NCBI RefSeq assembly: GCF_007197775.1
Contig: NZ_CP041638.1
Location: 62,001-126,000 of the forward strand
DNA from: Thalassotalea sp. PS06
Lineage (GTDB): Bacteria > Pseudomonadota > Gammaproteobacteria > Enterobacterales > Alteromonadaceae
Direction: 5' to 3'
Length of the DNA stretch: 64,000 bases
Shown in pieces: positions 55,626 to 64,000 of this stretch (position 1 is its first letter; each line of letters opens with the position of its first letter). The position numbers were made by a program, and so were the translations under genes. The notes beneath the pieces were generated by a model that was not told the DNA's origin, made no database searches, and worked only from the letters and a program-made list of their open reading frames with translations.

Positions 55626-56309
55626 TTAAGACCGGGATTTTAGTGACCAGGCAATCAACGCGGCGATTAGCGCCAAGATTACACTGACCGTGATTTGCAG
55701 GTTTGATTGCACCTTGATGCCGCTACCTATCAAAGCAAAAATGCTCATTTGTGGAATAAAGCCTAAGTAGGAACCCAGGAAATACGGTTTTAGAGGCACA
55801 CGAGCAGCGCCAACGCAGAGGTTAAACACAAAATTATTACCTGCAGGTATAAACCGTACCATTAAGGTTTTTCGAAAAGTGCGATATTGCAATAGCTGAT
55901 GAATCTTATCGACCTGGCGCTGGAATTTAGGCAGTAGTATTTGTCGCAACCCGTACCTGGCTATCATCACGGTTAGGATGCAGCCAATAATCGCTGCGGT
56001 AGTTGCCAGCAAAATCCCTAACGCCGAGCCAAACAAGTAGCCAGCACTAAACGCACAGATTTGCCTGGGCAAACCAATCGCCGTTCCCAGGCTCATTAAA
56101 ATGAGAAAATTCAGGGTTAAGTTTTGTTGAAATTGGGTGGCGAAGTTATCCAGAGTTTGCAGGTTGAAATACTGACTTAATCCAGAGAAGTGGATCCCGG
56201 CGCTGATAACCACACCGAGTAGTAAAAAAAATAAGATAAGGTTAAGCGTCAGCCGATGGGATGACCACCAGGCTTTCAGATTCGTTACACTCAGGAAGCG
56301 TTTTCGCAC
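55626..56309 (-). CDS. TVP38/TMEM64 (VTT domain) membrane protein
   Basis: This 227-residue protein has about six hydrophobic segments and the VTT/DedA-like signature: SAGYLFGSALGILLATTAAI and VRFIPAGNNFVFNLCVGAAR. Members probably move or scramble lipids. It starts at GTG 56309, overlapping the nuclease gene by 19 bp, so the three genes 55626-57402 form one operon on the minus strand. The role together with a nuclease and an SSB-like protein is unknown. Confidence 0.85.
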   Translation of the reverse strand: MRKRFLSVTNLKAWWSSHRLTLNLILFFLLLGVVISAGIHFSGLSQYFNLQTLDNFATQFQQNLTLNFLILMSLGTAIGLPRQICAFSAGYLFGSALGILLATTAAIIGCILTVMIARYGLRQILLPKFQRQVDKIHQLLQYRTFRKTLMVRFIPAGNNFVFNLCVGAARVPLKPYFLGSYLGFIPQMSIFALIGSGIKVQSNLQITVSVILALIAALIAWSLKSRS

Positions 56310-56743
56310 CAGGATTGCCTCTTATCGCCCACATAAGGCCTTCCCAGACCGTTGTCGATGAGTAATTGCGCCAGGTTCACATCATCAATGTAAACATCAG
56401 CGATCAATCGAAAATACTTGCCTCGTTCGATATTTCTTAACTCTACTGTAGTTGCCCGCTGTAACTGTTGACGGGTGAAATCCCTGGCCTTTTTCGCTAG
56501 CTGCTTTTCTGAGTCACATTTACCACGAATTTCCGGGGTATCAACCGCGTTAACCCGAATGGGAGTATTATTGCCAATAATGTCTGGCCAGTTGGCGATA
56601 TTGGCACGAAAAGTATCACCATCGTAAACACTGACAATACTGGCAACGGTTACAGTGCCATATTTACTTAAAGCTGAAAAAGGTAGTACAGCCAGCAAGA
56701 TTAAGAAGCCAGCTAGGGTGAGAGTTTTTGTTATATACGGCAA
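56291..56743 (-). CDS. Thermonuclease (SNase-like) family protein
   Basis: This 150-residue protein has a signal/anchor (residues 6-26), then an SNase OB-fold: VSVYDGDTFRANI, RVNAVDTPEIRGKCDSEKQL, YFRLIADVYIDDVNLAQLLI and NGLGRPYVG. The Arg/Glu pattern (TPE, RLIAD) supports nuclease activity. It is exported to the periplasm or outside. The start is TTG 56743, since no ATG is in frame. Between the SSB-like and VTT genes. Confidence 0.82.
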   Translation of the reverse strand: MPYITKTLTLAGFLILLAVLPFSALSKYGTVTVASIVSVYDGDTFRANIANWPDIIGNNTPIRVNAVDTPEIRGKCDSEKQLAKKARDFTRQQLQRATTVELRNIERGKYFRLIADVYIDDVNLAQLLIDNGLGRPYVGDKRQSWCENAS

Positions 56744-56766
56744 GAGATTGACTACATTTATGGTTA

Positions 56767-57402
56767 TTATTCTGGGCAGATTATAACCCGCTTAGCATCG
56801 ATTAGCTGCAATTGTTTATTATCGTTCTGTTGCGCCAGGCTCCCTTCAAGCAGCAGTTGTTGTCCGATTTTCCCTTTATCAGCGAGATATTGAGCAGACT
56901 TACCAAAGATGTGAACGATGCGTTGAACACTCGCTTGCTTTGCTGGCATTCCCGATTGTAGGCATTCGATAGTAAATTCTGCCATCGTGGCATTATTTTG
57001 TGTCGGCATCAGCTTTACGTCTGATGCCAATGTGGCCTGCATGGTGAGTTGATTGATGCTCTGACCTATGCCTTTACCTACAACGCTGATGTCATTCACC
57101 CAGACCAAATGCTTGCTACCATCTCCTGCAAGGGCACCTTTAAGGAAAATAAGCTGGCCTTTCTCGGCACGGATAAATTCGCGCTCAACGATATCACCCT
57201 GTACGTAACAGTTATGGAAAGTGCTCCACTCTTTGTAACCGTTCGATGTTTTATCGTACCAGCGCTGATGGGTAGCAATGACAAATTCACAAATCGGTAT
57301 GGCGGGATTAGCACGATAACGGATATCCGGCTTAGCAACCAGGTTTCCCGCTAACGTGATATGACACAGTTGCCATTTGGATGCACTTTGTAATTGTTCC
57401 AT
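56767..57402 (-). CDS. SSB-like protein with two OB-fold domains
   Basis: This 211-residue protein has an N-terminal SSB/PriB-like OB-fold (residues 10-110: HITLAGNLVAKPDIRY, CEFVIATHQRW) and a second weaker OB-like domain (about 118-208: QATLASDVKLMPTQNNATMA, RIVHIFGKSAQYLADKGKIG). There is no acidic DDDIPF tail as in replicative SSB. It probably binds single-stranded DNA. No signal peptide, so it is in the cytoplasm, unlike the exported nuclease next to it (23 bp gap). Confidence 0.75.
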   Translation of the reverse strand: MEQLQSASKWQLCHITLAGNLVAKPDIRYRANPAIPICEFVIATHQRWYDKTSNGYKEWSTFHNCYVQGDIVEREFIRAEKGQLIFLKGALAGDGSKHLVWVNDISVVGKGIGQSINQLTMQATLASDVKLMPTQNNATMAEFTIECLQSGMPAKQASVQRIVHIFGKSAQYLADKGKIGQQLLLEGSLAQQNDNKQLQLIDAKRVIICPE

Positions 57403-57532
57403 AACGTGTTTTTTCGCAGTAAAAGTAACATCATAGCGATTTTACCGGTACAGGCAAGCGGCGTTGATCAGGGAATGAGGAGAATATCAATTTGAATAGT
57501 TTGGCTTTGGATTCAAAAGTATTTACTCAAGC

Positions 57533-57751
57533 CTAGCGTTTAGTATCACCACTAATCGCATATCTAAAAATATCAAAATGGGCGAAATAACAAACAAACC
57601 ACATTGTTCCTGCATACATGAAAAATATTTTTTTAGCAAAATCAAATGTCCAATCCATTAGAAACGTCAACAAAATTACTGCAAATAACATTGCGATCAC
57701 GTAGTAAAGTGGATAAACGATAAGGTATCTGACCAATAAACCTTTATTCAT
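57533..57751 (-). CDS. Small hypothetical membrane protein
   Basis: This 72-residue protein has two membrane helices (about residues 8-31 and 42-60), ending with a charged ISGDTKR. No family is recognised. GGAG-like AGGAGT precedes the ATG (minus strand, about 57764-57769). It lies between the tRNA and the SSB-like gene. Confidence 0.55.
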   Translation of the reverse strand: MNKGLLVRYLIVYPLYYVIAMLFAVILLTFLMDWTFDFAKKIFFMYAGTMWFVCYFAHFDIFRYAISGDTKR

Positions 57752-57838
57752 TAAATATTACTCCTATTGCTCATGTGTTCTTGCAACTTCTCTCTCAATA
57801 TTTAATAGGTTTCGTTCGAAATGGCTTGGAATAGGGAA

Positions 57839-57915
57839 TGGCCCACTCGGCAGGAGTCGAACCTGCGGCCTCACCCTCCGGAGGGGTGCGCTCTATCCAG
57901 CTGAGCTACGAGTGG
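57839..57915 (-). tRNA. tRNA-Arg (anticodon CCG)
   Basis: The 77-nt minus-strand cloverleaf has acceptor CCACTCG/CGAGTGG, D arm GCTC-GAGC, anticodon stem CACCC/GGGTG with loop CTCCGGA (anticodon CCG), T arm GCAGG-CCTGC with TTCGACT loop, and an encoded CCA (57839-57841). The remainder of the 57752-58164 gap shows no gene. Confidence 0.96.
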
Positions 57916-58164
57916 TCGTGTGAAGTGGTGCTCTTTTGCAAATCATAGCAATAAAAGCATCGCCATTCTATACGCACAGCTTCGACTGTCAACTCTTGTT
58001 CAGGCTAATCCCACTATTCGTATTAAATTTAAACAGTTGCTGTAGGTCGCTGGCGCTCAAAATGGCGCTGCAGCGGTTGCAATCTGGATGCTGTCAGGCA
58101 ATTTTACAATTATCGACTACTATTAAATTTAGGTTTAAACCGATAATAATAAGCTTGAATTTAC

Positions 58165-60240
58165 ATGGAACTGTTAGGCTTGATAGGTTACGGACTTAGT
58201 AGTCTGGCTTATCTCATTTTCTTCCTGCTATCGATGGCGTCGCGCCAGCAATCCTTAAGTGGCACCTTAACTCGTGTGTTAGGTATCATTCTTTGTGTCT
58301 GTGCCTGTATGAGCGTCTGGCAACTGTATCAAGGCTTTAGCCTGGTTTATGTGCTTTATATGGAAGCTCTGAAAAGCATATTAATCACCTTATTAATTCT
58401 TGGCGTTAAGTTACGCGCTTCATCATTTAGCAATCTTTTAAAGCAAAAAGAAGTACATCATTTCCTGATTGCTGTGGTTTTGCTGGCGCTACTTTCGGGG
58501 GTGAGTATTGTTAACCAGCAAAACTTTACCTGGGTATTTATCAGCTTTATGGCGCTAAATCTGTGGCCTCTGGTATTACTTGAACAAGTCTTTCGAAATG
58601 CCCAAAAGCGAGCCAGATGGGCGGTATGGCCGATGGTGTTCGGGCTTGGCAGTATGTTGGTTTTCGACTTTGTTATCTTTGCCCAGGGAGCGCTGATAAA
58701 TCAGCTGGATTTCAATTTCTGGTATCTACGCGGTTATTTAAGCGCGGCGATGATGCCATTTATTCTGCTTAGCTCTAAACGCATTAAAAACTGGTCTTCC
58801 GATCTGTTCATCTCCAGAGACATTGTTTTCTACAGTTCTATTCTGGTGCTCAGCGGTGTCTACTTATTGTTACTTGCTTTTGCCGGTTACGTCATTCGCT
58901 TTTTGGACGGACAATGGAGTGAATTACTCAGTGTTGCTTTTATGTGCCTTGGATTGCTGGTGTTGTTTGCGGTCCTGTTAACGCAAAATCTAAGAAATAA
59001 GATACGCGTCTTTATCTCCAAACACTTTTTTGCCAATCGCTACGACTACCGGCTGGAATGGCTAAACCTTATTGCCGCCATTGAGCGCAGTCATAGCGAA
59101 GATATTTATGAAAATGCTTCGAGCGCTTTAAGCGAAGTCCTGCAGCTTGATGGCTGTATCTATTTGCAGCTTAATAACGTTAATCGCTTTGAAGTGATGA
59201 ATTATGGTCAGCTTAAACCAGGCATGGCATCAATGGGACAATTGGATAGTCTGGTCGACTATTTTCAACAGCAGGCCTGGATCATCGATTTATCGGAAGT
59301 TAAATCTTCTCCTGAGACTTATAAAGGCCTGGAAATAGATCACATCTGTTTGTTGAATGACAATATCGAAATTCTGGTTCCGGTGTTTTTTCAACAGCAC
59401 CTGACCGGCGTGTTTGCGATGACCAGACCTGCCAATAAAGGCGTGCTGAATTGGGAAGATCGGGACTTTTTATTTGCACTGACCAAACAGCTTGGCAATT
59501 ATTTATCGTTGCAGGAAGCTCAGAAACAGCTTACCCAAACTCAACAGTTCGCCGTCTTTCATCGAATGTCAGCCTTTGTATTGCATGATTTGAAAAATAT
59601 TCAGGCGCAGTTGGGCCTGATCACCGCCAATGCCGAACGCCATAAAAATAACCCTGAATTTATCAGTGATGTGTTCGCAACTGTTGAATCGGCAAGCTCG
59701 CGTCTGCAAAAAGTGGTTCGCCAGCTCGCCAATAAATCACTGGAGAAGATTAAAGAACCGAAACAACAGGTGAATGTTCAGGCATTGTTAGTGGAATCGG
59801 TCAAGCTTGCTAATGTCCATAAACCACAGGTGAAAATGGAATGTGAAGCGGATCTTTATGTGTATGCGGATAAAGAGAGATTTGCCGGCGTTTTAATGCA
59901 TTTGATTGAAAATGCACAACAAGCCAGCAAACCCGATGATCACGTGCAACTAATTGGAAAAAAACAGGAAAATAGACTAATCCTTAGTATACGTGACAGG
60001 GGGTGTGGGATGACACAGGCGTTTATTCGCGACAAGTTATTTACCCCATTCTCGACCACTAAGGGTAACGCAGGAATGGGTATCGGAGTCTATGAAGCTC
60101 GCCAGTTTTTTGAGGAAAACTCCGGCGTAATGTCTGTGCAAAGTGAAGTTGATAAAGGCACGACGTTTACCATCGAAATGTCACTAAGTGAATACCAGGA
60201 AATTGGATATAACAACCATGGAAAAATTATTAATTGTTGA
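58165..60240 (+). CDS. prsK: XrtA/PEP-CTERM system sensor histidine kinase
   Basis: This 691-residue kinase has an N-terminal region of about eight or nine membrane helices (residues 1-285), a GAF-like domain (about 305-455), and a kinase core: FVLHDLKNIQAQ (phospho-His, near 474), HLIENAQQAS (N box), DRGCGMT (G1) and GNAGMGIGVYEAR (G2). This architecture is that of PrsK of exosortase loci. It overlaps prsR by 23 bp. It should control exopolysaccharide and PEP-CTERM protein production with PrsR. Confidence 0.9.
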   Translation: MELLGLIGYGLSSLAYLIFFLLSMASRQQSLSGTLTRVLGIILCVCACMSVWQLYQGFSLVYVLYMEALKSILITLLILGVKLRASSFSNLLKQKEVHHFLIAVVLLALLSGVSIVNQQNFTWVFISFMALNLWPLVLLEQVFRNAQKRARWAVWPMVFGLGSMLVFDFVIFAQGALINQLDFNFWYLRGYLSAAMMPFILLSSKRIKNWSSDLFISRDIVFYSSILVLSGVYLLLLAFAGYVIRFLDGQWSELLSVAFMCLGLLVLFAVLLTQNLRNKIRVFISKHFFANRYDYRLEWLNLIAAIERSHSEDIYENASSALSEVLQLDGCIYLQLNNVNRFEVMNYGQLKPGMASMGQLDSLVDYFQQQAWIIDLSEVKSSPETYKGLEIDHICLLNDNIEILVPVFFQQHLTGVFAMTRPANKGVLNWEDRDFLFALTKQLGNYLSLQEAQKQLTQTQQFAVFHRMSAFVLHDLKNIQAQLGLITANAERHKNNPEFISDVFATVESASSRLQKVVRQLANKSLEKIKEPKQQVNVQALLVESVKLANVHKPQVKMECEADLYVYADKERFAGVLMHLIENAQQASKPDDHVQLIGKKQENRLILSIRDRGCGMTQAFIRDKLFTPFSTTKGNAGMGIGVYEARQFFEENSGVMSVQSEVDKGTTFTIEMSLSEYQEIGYNNHGKIINC

Positions 60241-61579
60241 TGACGATGAAGGCATTCAAAAGCAGTTGAAATGGAGCCTTTCTAATTATCAGACTATCTT
60301 TGCCAAGAACCGCCAGACGGCGATCAACGCCATCCGACTGCATGAGCCGAAAGTGGTTCTTCTCGATCTCGGCTTACCGCCGGATACCGCTAATGCCAGT
60401 GAAGGTTTAAAAACCTTAGAGGAAATTATGGCACTAGCACCATTCACTAAGGTGGTGGTGATTACTGGCAATGACGATCATAAGGTGGCTTTACAGGCAA
60501 TAGCCAATGGTGCCTATGATTTTTACCAAAAACCATTGGACGCCGATGTCATCAATGTCATTGTCGACCGGGCTAATAATGTTTCCACTATCGAAAAAGA
60601 AAATCGTGTGATCCGTGAGCTGGCAGGAGTGGATTCCGGCATCATTGGCAGTAGTGAAGTGATGGAAAACTTAAGAACTCGTATCAAACGGATCGCACCC
60701 ACAGAGATTACAGCACTGTTGCTGGGGGAAAGTGGTACAGGTAAGGAAGTGGTTGCCAATGCCATTCATAAACTCAGTAATCGTAAAAAGAAACCCTTTG
60801 TCGCCATCAATTGCGCATCAATCCCCGATACCTTACTTGAAAGCGAGTTATTTGGGTTTGAAAAAGGCGCTTTTACCGGTGCCCATCGAACTACCAAAGG
60901 CAAAATTGAAATGGCCCAGGGTGGTACTTTGTTTCTCGATGAGATTGGCGATATGCCATTTAATCTACAGGCAAAACTCCTGCGCTTTTTACAAGAACGA
61001 ATCATTGAAAGAATTGGTGGACGTGCCGAAATTCCGGTAGATGTCCGGGTGGTTTGCGCGACCAATCAAAATCTGGAAAATATGGTGGCGGAAAAAACAT
61101 TCCGTGAGGATTTGTATTATCGCATCAGCGAAATGGTATTCTCGATTCCTCCTCTGAAAGACAGAGAATACGATGTGTTAATTCTCGGCCAGTATTTCTT
61201 GCTGCAGTATGCCAAAGATTACAATGTCAAAGTTCAGGGGTTCTCTGACTCTGCCGCTAATGCTCTGAAAAGCTACCATTGGCCTGGTAATATCCGCCAG
61301 CTGCAGAATAAAATTAAGTCGGCGGTGATACTCGCTACTGGTGGTCAGGTTACCGCAAACGACTTAGGGTTTAGCGAGGAAGCCGACGAGTCGGCATCGC
61401 CATTGGAATTAAACCTCCGCGCGGTTAGGGAGCGGGCTGAATCCGGTGCAGTGAGCAAGGCGTACGCGCTCGCTGACGGTAACATGAGTCGTACCGCTGA
61501 ATTACTGGGTGTTACTCGTCCGACTCTTTATGCACTGGTTGAAAAGTATTCGATGCAACTGAAGTCTCAGGAAGCGTAA
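60218..61579 (+). CDS. prsR: XrtA/PEP-CTERM system sigma-54-dependent response regulator
   Basis: This 453-residue NtrC-like regulator has a receiver domain (1-120: LLIVDDDEG, phospho-Asp in VVLLDLGLP near 47), a sigma-54 AAA+ domain (about 145-375: GESGTGKE Walker A, FEKGAFTGAH GAFTGA loop, GGTLFLDEIGDM Walker B) and a FIS-type C-terminal helix-turn-helix (NMSRTAELLGVTRPTLYALV). ATG 60218 is chosen. It overlaps prsK. It probably activates sigma-54 promoters of the exosortase/PEP-CTERM genes. Confidence 0.93.
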   Translation: MEKLLIVDDDEGIQKQLKWSLSNYQTIFAKNRQTAINAIRLHEPKVVLLDLGLPPDTANASEGLKTLEEIMALAPFTKVVVITGNDDHKVALQAIANGAYDFYQKPLDADVINVIVDRANNVSTIEKENRVIRELAGVDSGIIGSSEVMENLRTRIKRIAPTEITALLLGESGTGKEVVANAIHKLSNRKKKPFVAINCASIPDTLLESELFGFEKGAFTGAHRTTKGKIEMAQGGTLFLDEIGDMPFNLQAKLLRFLQERIIERIGGRAEIPVDVRVVCATNQNLENMVAEKTFREDLYYRISEMVFSIPPLKDREYDVLILGQYFLLQYAKDYNVKVQGFSDSAANALKSYHWPGNIRQLQNKIKSAVILATGGQVTANDLGFSEEADESASPLELNLRAVRERAESGAVSKAYALADGNMSRTAELLGVTRPTLYALVEKYSMQLKSQEA

Positions 61580-61612
61580 TTCACCATGAGACACAAAAAT
61601 GTAACACAAAAA

Positions 61613-61634
61613 AGCCGGAACTAACGTTCCGGCT
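61613..61634. terminator. Bidirectional terminator between prsR and the ATPase gene
   Basis: AGCCGGAAC (61613-61621) pairs with GTTCCGGCT (61626-61634). A-rich DNA on the left gives T's for minus-strand transcripts. Confidence 0.85.
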
Positions 61635-61658
61635 GTTTACTGGGCGATACCCTAAAGT

Positions 61659-63011
61659 TTAAGCTGTCGGCCGATTGTCATCATCCATATGCTTTTCAAG
61701 AATAGTAAGCTGTTCTTCATTAAGGACGATATCCTCATTGTTTACCTTTTCTTCAAGTGCTTTGACGCGCTTAGAGTAGTTTTCCAGATTGTGCTTTAAC
61801 CAAATAGAGCGAATCGCGGAGCCGGACACAAAAACGCCATCTTGACGTAATGCCTCGCTAGCTTTGTATTGGCCATCATCGGGGTGAGAGATGGCATAGT
61901 CTATAACAGCCTGCTCAGTCGAAGGGTCGATGGTTTTCTTGATTACTTCAGGTCTGGAATGCTGGCGCTCCATTGCCAACGCAACTTTCTGCTCAATTAA
62001 CTTATCCAGGTCACGACTAATACTCATTTTTTGGTCGATGCTTTCCTGTAAGTAATCGGAAATCTTCTTCAGCGATTTAAGAATACGCTTATCAACCAAA
62101 CGAGTATCTTTGCTCAAGCCCTTAGGTTTTTCGGCTTTCTTGGCTGTGGTTTCAACTTGCTCTTCAGCATTGATATCAGCCTGTGTCGGCTGAGAGGTAC
62201 TCAATTCTTCGGCAAACTCTTCGCTCACCGCTTGCAGGTCCTCACGAATCAAAAATCGCTTATTATTTAAAAACCCATAAAGCAGGACCCGGTCGACAAA
62301 CAGGTTTATTTTACGGGGAATCCCCAAGGTTTTTTGCTTGATGTATTCGTAACAATCATCCGCGAAAATTTGCAACGGTTCTTCACTCACTAATTCTAGC
62401 CTGTGCTTAATATACTGGGCAATTTCCTCAGTTGTCAGAGGCTGCAAGTGGCAAGAAGCAATAATCCGTTGGCGAAATTGCTCCATCCCCTGGCTTTGGA
62501 TGATTGGTTTCAGTTCTTCCTGACCTAATAAGAAACTTTGCAACAAGGGTTTATTATTACGTTGGAAGTTTGACAACATACGCATTTCTTCAACTGTTTC
62601 TGCTGGCAGGTTTTGCGCTTCATCAACCAATAGCAGTGCACGTTTGCCTTTACTATTTAGTGCCAGCAGATGTTGTTCAATCGCCTGTAATAAACTTGCT
62701 TTACTGCGGTTTTCTACCGGCATTTTGAATTTCCGGACAATTGCCCGCAGCAAATCTTCCGGCGACAGCTTGCTGGTTACAATTTGAATCGCTTCTATTG
62801 AAGAATCTTTAATTCGATGCAAAAGACTCTGAGCCAGCATGGTTTTACCGGTACCAATAGGCCCGGTAATAACGATAAAGCCTTCGCCTTGCTCTAAACC
62901 ATATTGCAGATAGGAAAGAGCCTGGGTGTGTTTTGCTGAACCAAAAAAGAATTTTGGATCAGGGTTTAATTGAAATGGTTTGGCTTTGAAGCCATAAAAA
63001 TTTTCATACAT
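61659..63011 (-). CDS. XrtA-associated ExeA-like ATPase with a C-terminal integrase-like HTH region
   Basis: This 450-residue protein has an N-terminal ExeA/GspA-type AAA ATPase (1-275): MYENFYGFKAKPFQLNPDPK, Walker A GPIGTGKT (50-57), Walker B LLLVDEAQNLP, sensor LLGQEELKP. It matches the ATPase of PEP-CTERM/exosortase loci. It then has a charged linker and a C-terminal domain (about 364-450) that reads DYAISHPDDGQYKASEALRQ, then GVFVSGSAIRSIWLKHNLEN, then KRVKALEEKV, which closely resembles the helix-turn-helix start of IS481-type integrases. ATG 63011 starts 1 nt after the upstream stop. Confidence 0.85.
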   Translation of the reverse strand: MYENFYGFKAKPFQLNPDPKFFFGSAKHTQALSYLQYGLEQGEGFIVITGPIGTGKTMLAQSLLHRIKDSSIEAIQIVTSKLSPEDLLRAIVRKFKMPVENRSKASLLQAIEQHLLALNSKGKRALLLVDEAQNLPAETVEEMRMLSNFQRNNKPLLQSFLLGQEELKPIIQSQGMEQFRQRIIASCHLQPLTTEEIAQYIKHRLELVSEEPLQIFADDCYEYIKQKTLGIPRKINLFVDRVLLYGFLNNKRFLIREDLQAVSEEFAEELSTSQPTQADINAEEQVETTAKKAEKPKGLSKDTRLVDKRILKSLKKISDYLQESIDQKMSISRDLDKLIEQKVALAMERQHSRPEVIKKTIDPSTEQAVIDYAISHPDDGQYKASEALRQDGVFVSGSAIRSIWLKHNLENYSKRVKALEEKVNNEDIVLNEEQLTILEKHMDDDNRPTA

Positions 63012-63012
63012 A

Positions 63013-64000
63013 TCAGAACTCTTTAACCAATTTGATGCCAATACGGTTTTCATCGTAATTTAATAAGAACCGATTAGAACTGCGGTTTAAATGTTGCCCG
63101 TAAATGGTCATGGTCAGGGTTGAGTTTAATTCCTCAACCCATTCAGCCGCCCAAATCCGGTAATGATCGATTTGTTCTTCTGCTTCATCGAAGTCACGGT
63201 CAAATTCATTCCTAATAAATGAAAAACTCCCATCGAGAGTGACATTTCTGGACACTTCCCGAGAGACTCCAACATTGAGATATTCATAGATATCATCATC
63301 ACCGAACTCTAATTCAGTACGTTTGGTTTTGCGCATACCTAAACGGTAGGTAGTGCGTTTCAGCGATAATGATGTGCTGAAATTTAAGGTCCTATTCAGA
63401 CTGTAGGTTTCCGATTGTCGCAATCCGACATCGTTGGCAAATCCGATAAAGGTATATCCGGTCAGATCAAACGATTCATCAGGGCCGACAATACAGCTGG
63501 AAAAATCTCCGGGAGTCAGACCCAGGCACCAGACTTCCAGATCCTGTTCGACAAAGTTGTAGCGATCAAATAACTCAATGGCCTCGTTGTAGGTGAGGGT
63601 TGTATTGAGCTTTCGCATACGGTGTCTGAACGAGGCCTGATAAGCATCGCCATAAAAACGCTGGAAGTATTTAGCCCTCAGAGCGGTGCGCGCGGATGGC
63701 TGCCAGTTTATGGCACCACTGACATAGTCTTCTGGCGGATCCAGGAAGTCGACGTCAGGGACATTAGCATCTTCTTCATCAACTTTGTTCCAGGCGACGT
63801 CTATATCCAGACTATTGGTAACCTGCCAACGGATCCCGAAACCGAGAGAAGATGTACCCTGAATTTGCGTATCTAACAGGTTGCCTTCGGTATCTTCATC
63901 GTAGTAACGAATGAACGGGTTTAGCTTATACCCGGTTATCCAGCCAATATTGATGTCCATATTCCAATATTGACCTGTACGACGATTGTTAGAGGTATCA
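63013..64000 (-). CDS. PEP-CTERM-associated outer membrane protein (TIGR03016-like), 3' part
   Basis: The frame is open to the window edge; 328 residues of the C-terminal part are seen. It consists of beta strands with alternating polar and aromatic residues (TFNQ-like barrel segments: LGFGIRWQVTNSLDIDVAWN, SGAINWQPSARTALRAKYFQ) and ends GIKLVKEF with a terminal Phe, as in outer membrane barrels. Its position directly before the exosortase-type ATPase and near prsK-prsR matches the TIGR03016 family barrel of exopolysaccharide loci. The N-terminus is outside. Confidence 0.8.
   Translation of the reverse strand, partial: DTSNNRRTGQYWNMDINIGWITGYKLNPFIRYYDEDTEGNLLDTQIQGTSSLGFGIRWQVTNSLDIDVAWNKVDEEDANVPDVDFLDPPEDYVSGAINWQPSARTALRAKYFQRFYGDAYQASFRHRMRKLNTTLTYNEAIELFDRYNFVEQDLEVWCLGLTPGDFSSCIVGPDESFDLTGYTFIGFANDVGLRQSETYSLNRTLNFSTSLSLKRTTYRLGMRKTKRTELEFGDDDIYEYLNVGVSREVSRNVTLDGSFSFIRNEFDRDFDEAEEQIDHYRIWAAEWVEELNSTLTMTIYGQHLNRSSNRFLLNYDENRIGIKLVKEF

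Noticed and set aside
1..64000. CRISPR array or prophage
   Set aside because: No regularly spaced repeats with unique spacers and no phage structural, integrase or lysis genes were seen.

Overview
The window looks like chromosomal DNA from a marine gammaproteobacterium of the Alteromonadales, probably close to Colwelliaceae (Colwellia/Thalassotalea-like). This rests on recognisable gene content (engB-polA, gor, prlC, rsmJ, glmS with a DeoR regulator, srkA-dsbA, an XrtA/PEP-CTERM locus), moderate GC and repeat style; it is an inference, not a database result. Several of these genes lie near the replication origin in related genera.

Layout. 1-8.3 kb: 5' part of outer membrane phospholipase pldA, a double-length (four-haem) cytochrome c4, engB, a DHFR-like reductase, a patch of small DUF genes among palindromic repeats (DUF6429, UPF0158, a frameshifted DUF3024 gene), a candidate sRNA, and polA. 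8.3-15 kb: glutathione reductase, oligopeptidase A, a Tag-like glycosylase, a small double-glycine-leader peptide with a VanZ-like membrane protein, and rsmJ. 15-25 kb: AraC regulator, periplasmic amidohydrolase coupled to an OprB-like porin, two NYN-domain loci (one broken by an internal deletion), peroxiredoxins, ferritin, a FrnE-type oxidoreductase and a pirin. 25-31 kb: a tightly overlapping six-gene operon (FAD oxidase, MepA-like peptidase, saccharopine-dehydrogenase-like protein, two small membrane proteins, one unknown). 31-37.5 kb: XRE regulator, a 709-residue coiled-coil protein, EamA transporter, LEA14-like lipoprotein, peroxiredoxin-glutaredoxin fusion, an outer membrane beta-barrel.

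38-45.4 kb: coxM-S-L-G-D-E-F, an aerobic molybdenum CO dehydrogenase operon. CoxL carries the form I active-site motif AYRCSFR, so true CO oxidation is the best reading. 45.4-48.5 kb: degraded insertion-sequence ends, glmS and its DeoR-type regulator. 48.7-51.9 kb: hutG-hutF (histidine degradation) followed by fdhD. 52-57.8 kb: ccoG, srkA, dsbA, then an operon of a tandem OB-fold SSB-like protein, a thermonuclease and a VTT membrane protein. A tRNA-Arg(CCG) lies at 57.8 kb. 58-64 kb: prsK-prsR two-component system facing the XrtA-associated ATPase and the TIGR03016-type outer membrane protein, the edge of an exosortase/exopolysaccharide locus.

The most notable points are a miniature inverted-repeat element in two long copies plus one internally deleted copy, one long copy lying just upstream of the CO dehydrogenase operon; the bacteriocin-like leader peptide with its membrane partner; an exosortase-system ATPase whose C-terminus resembles the helix-turn-helix region of IS481-type integrases; a candidate sRNA downstream of polA in the position Spot 42 has in enterobacteria; and the six-gene overlapping operon of unassigned role. 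Assignments come from reading the sequence and knowledge of the families; no searches were run.
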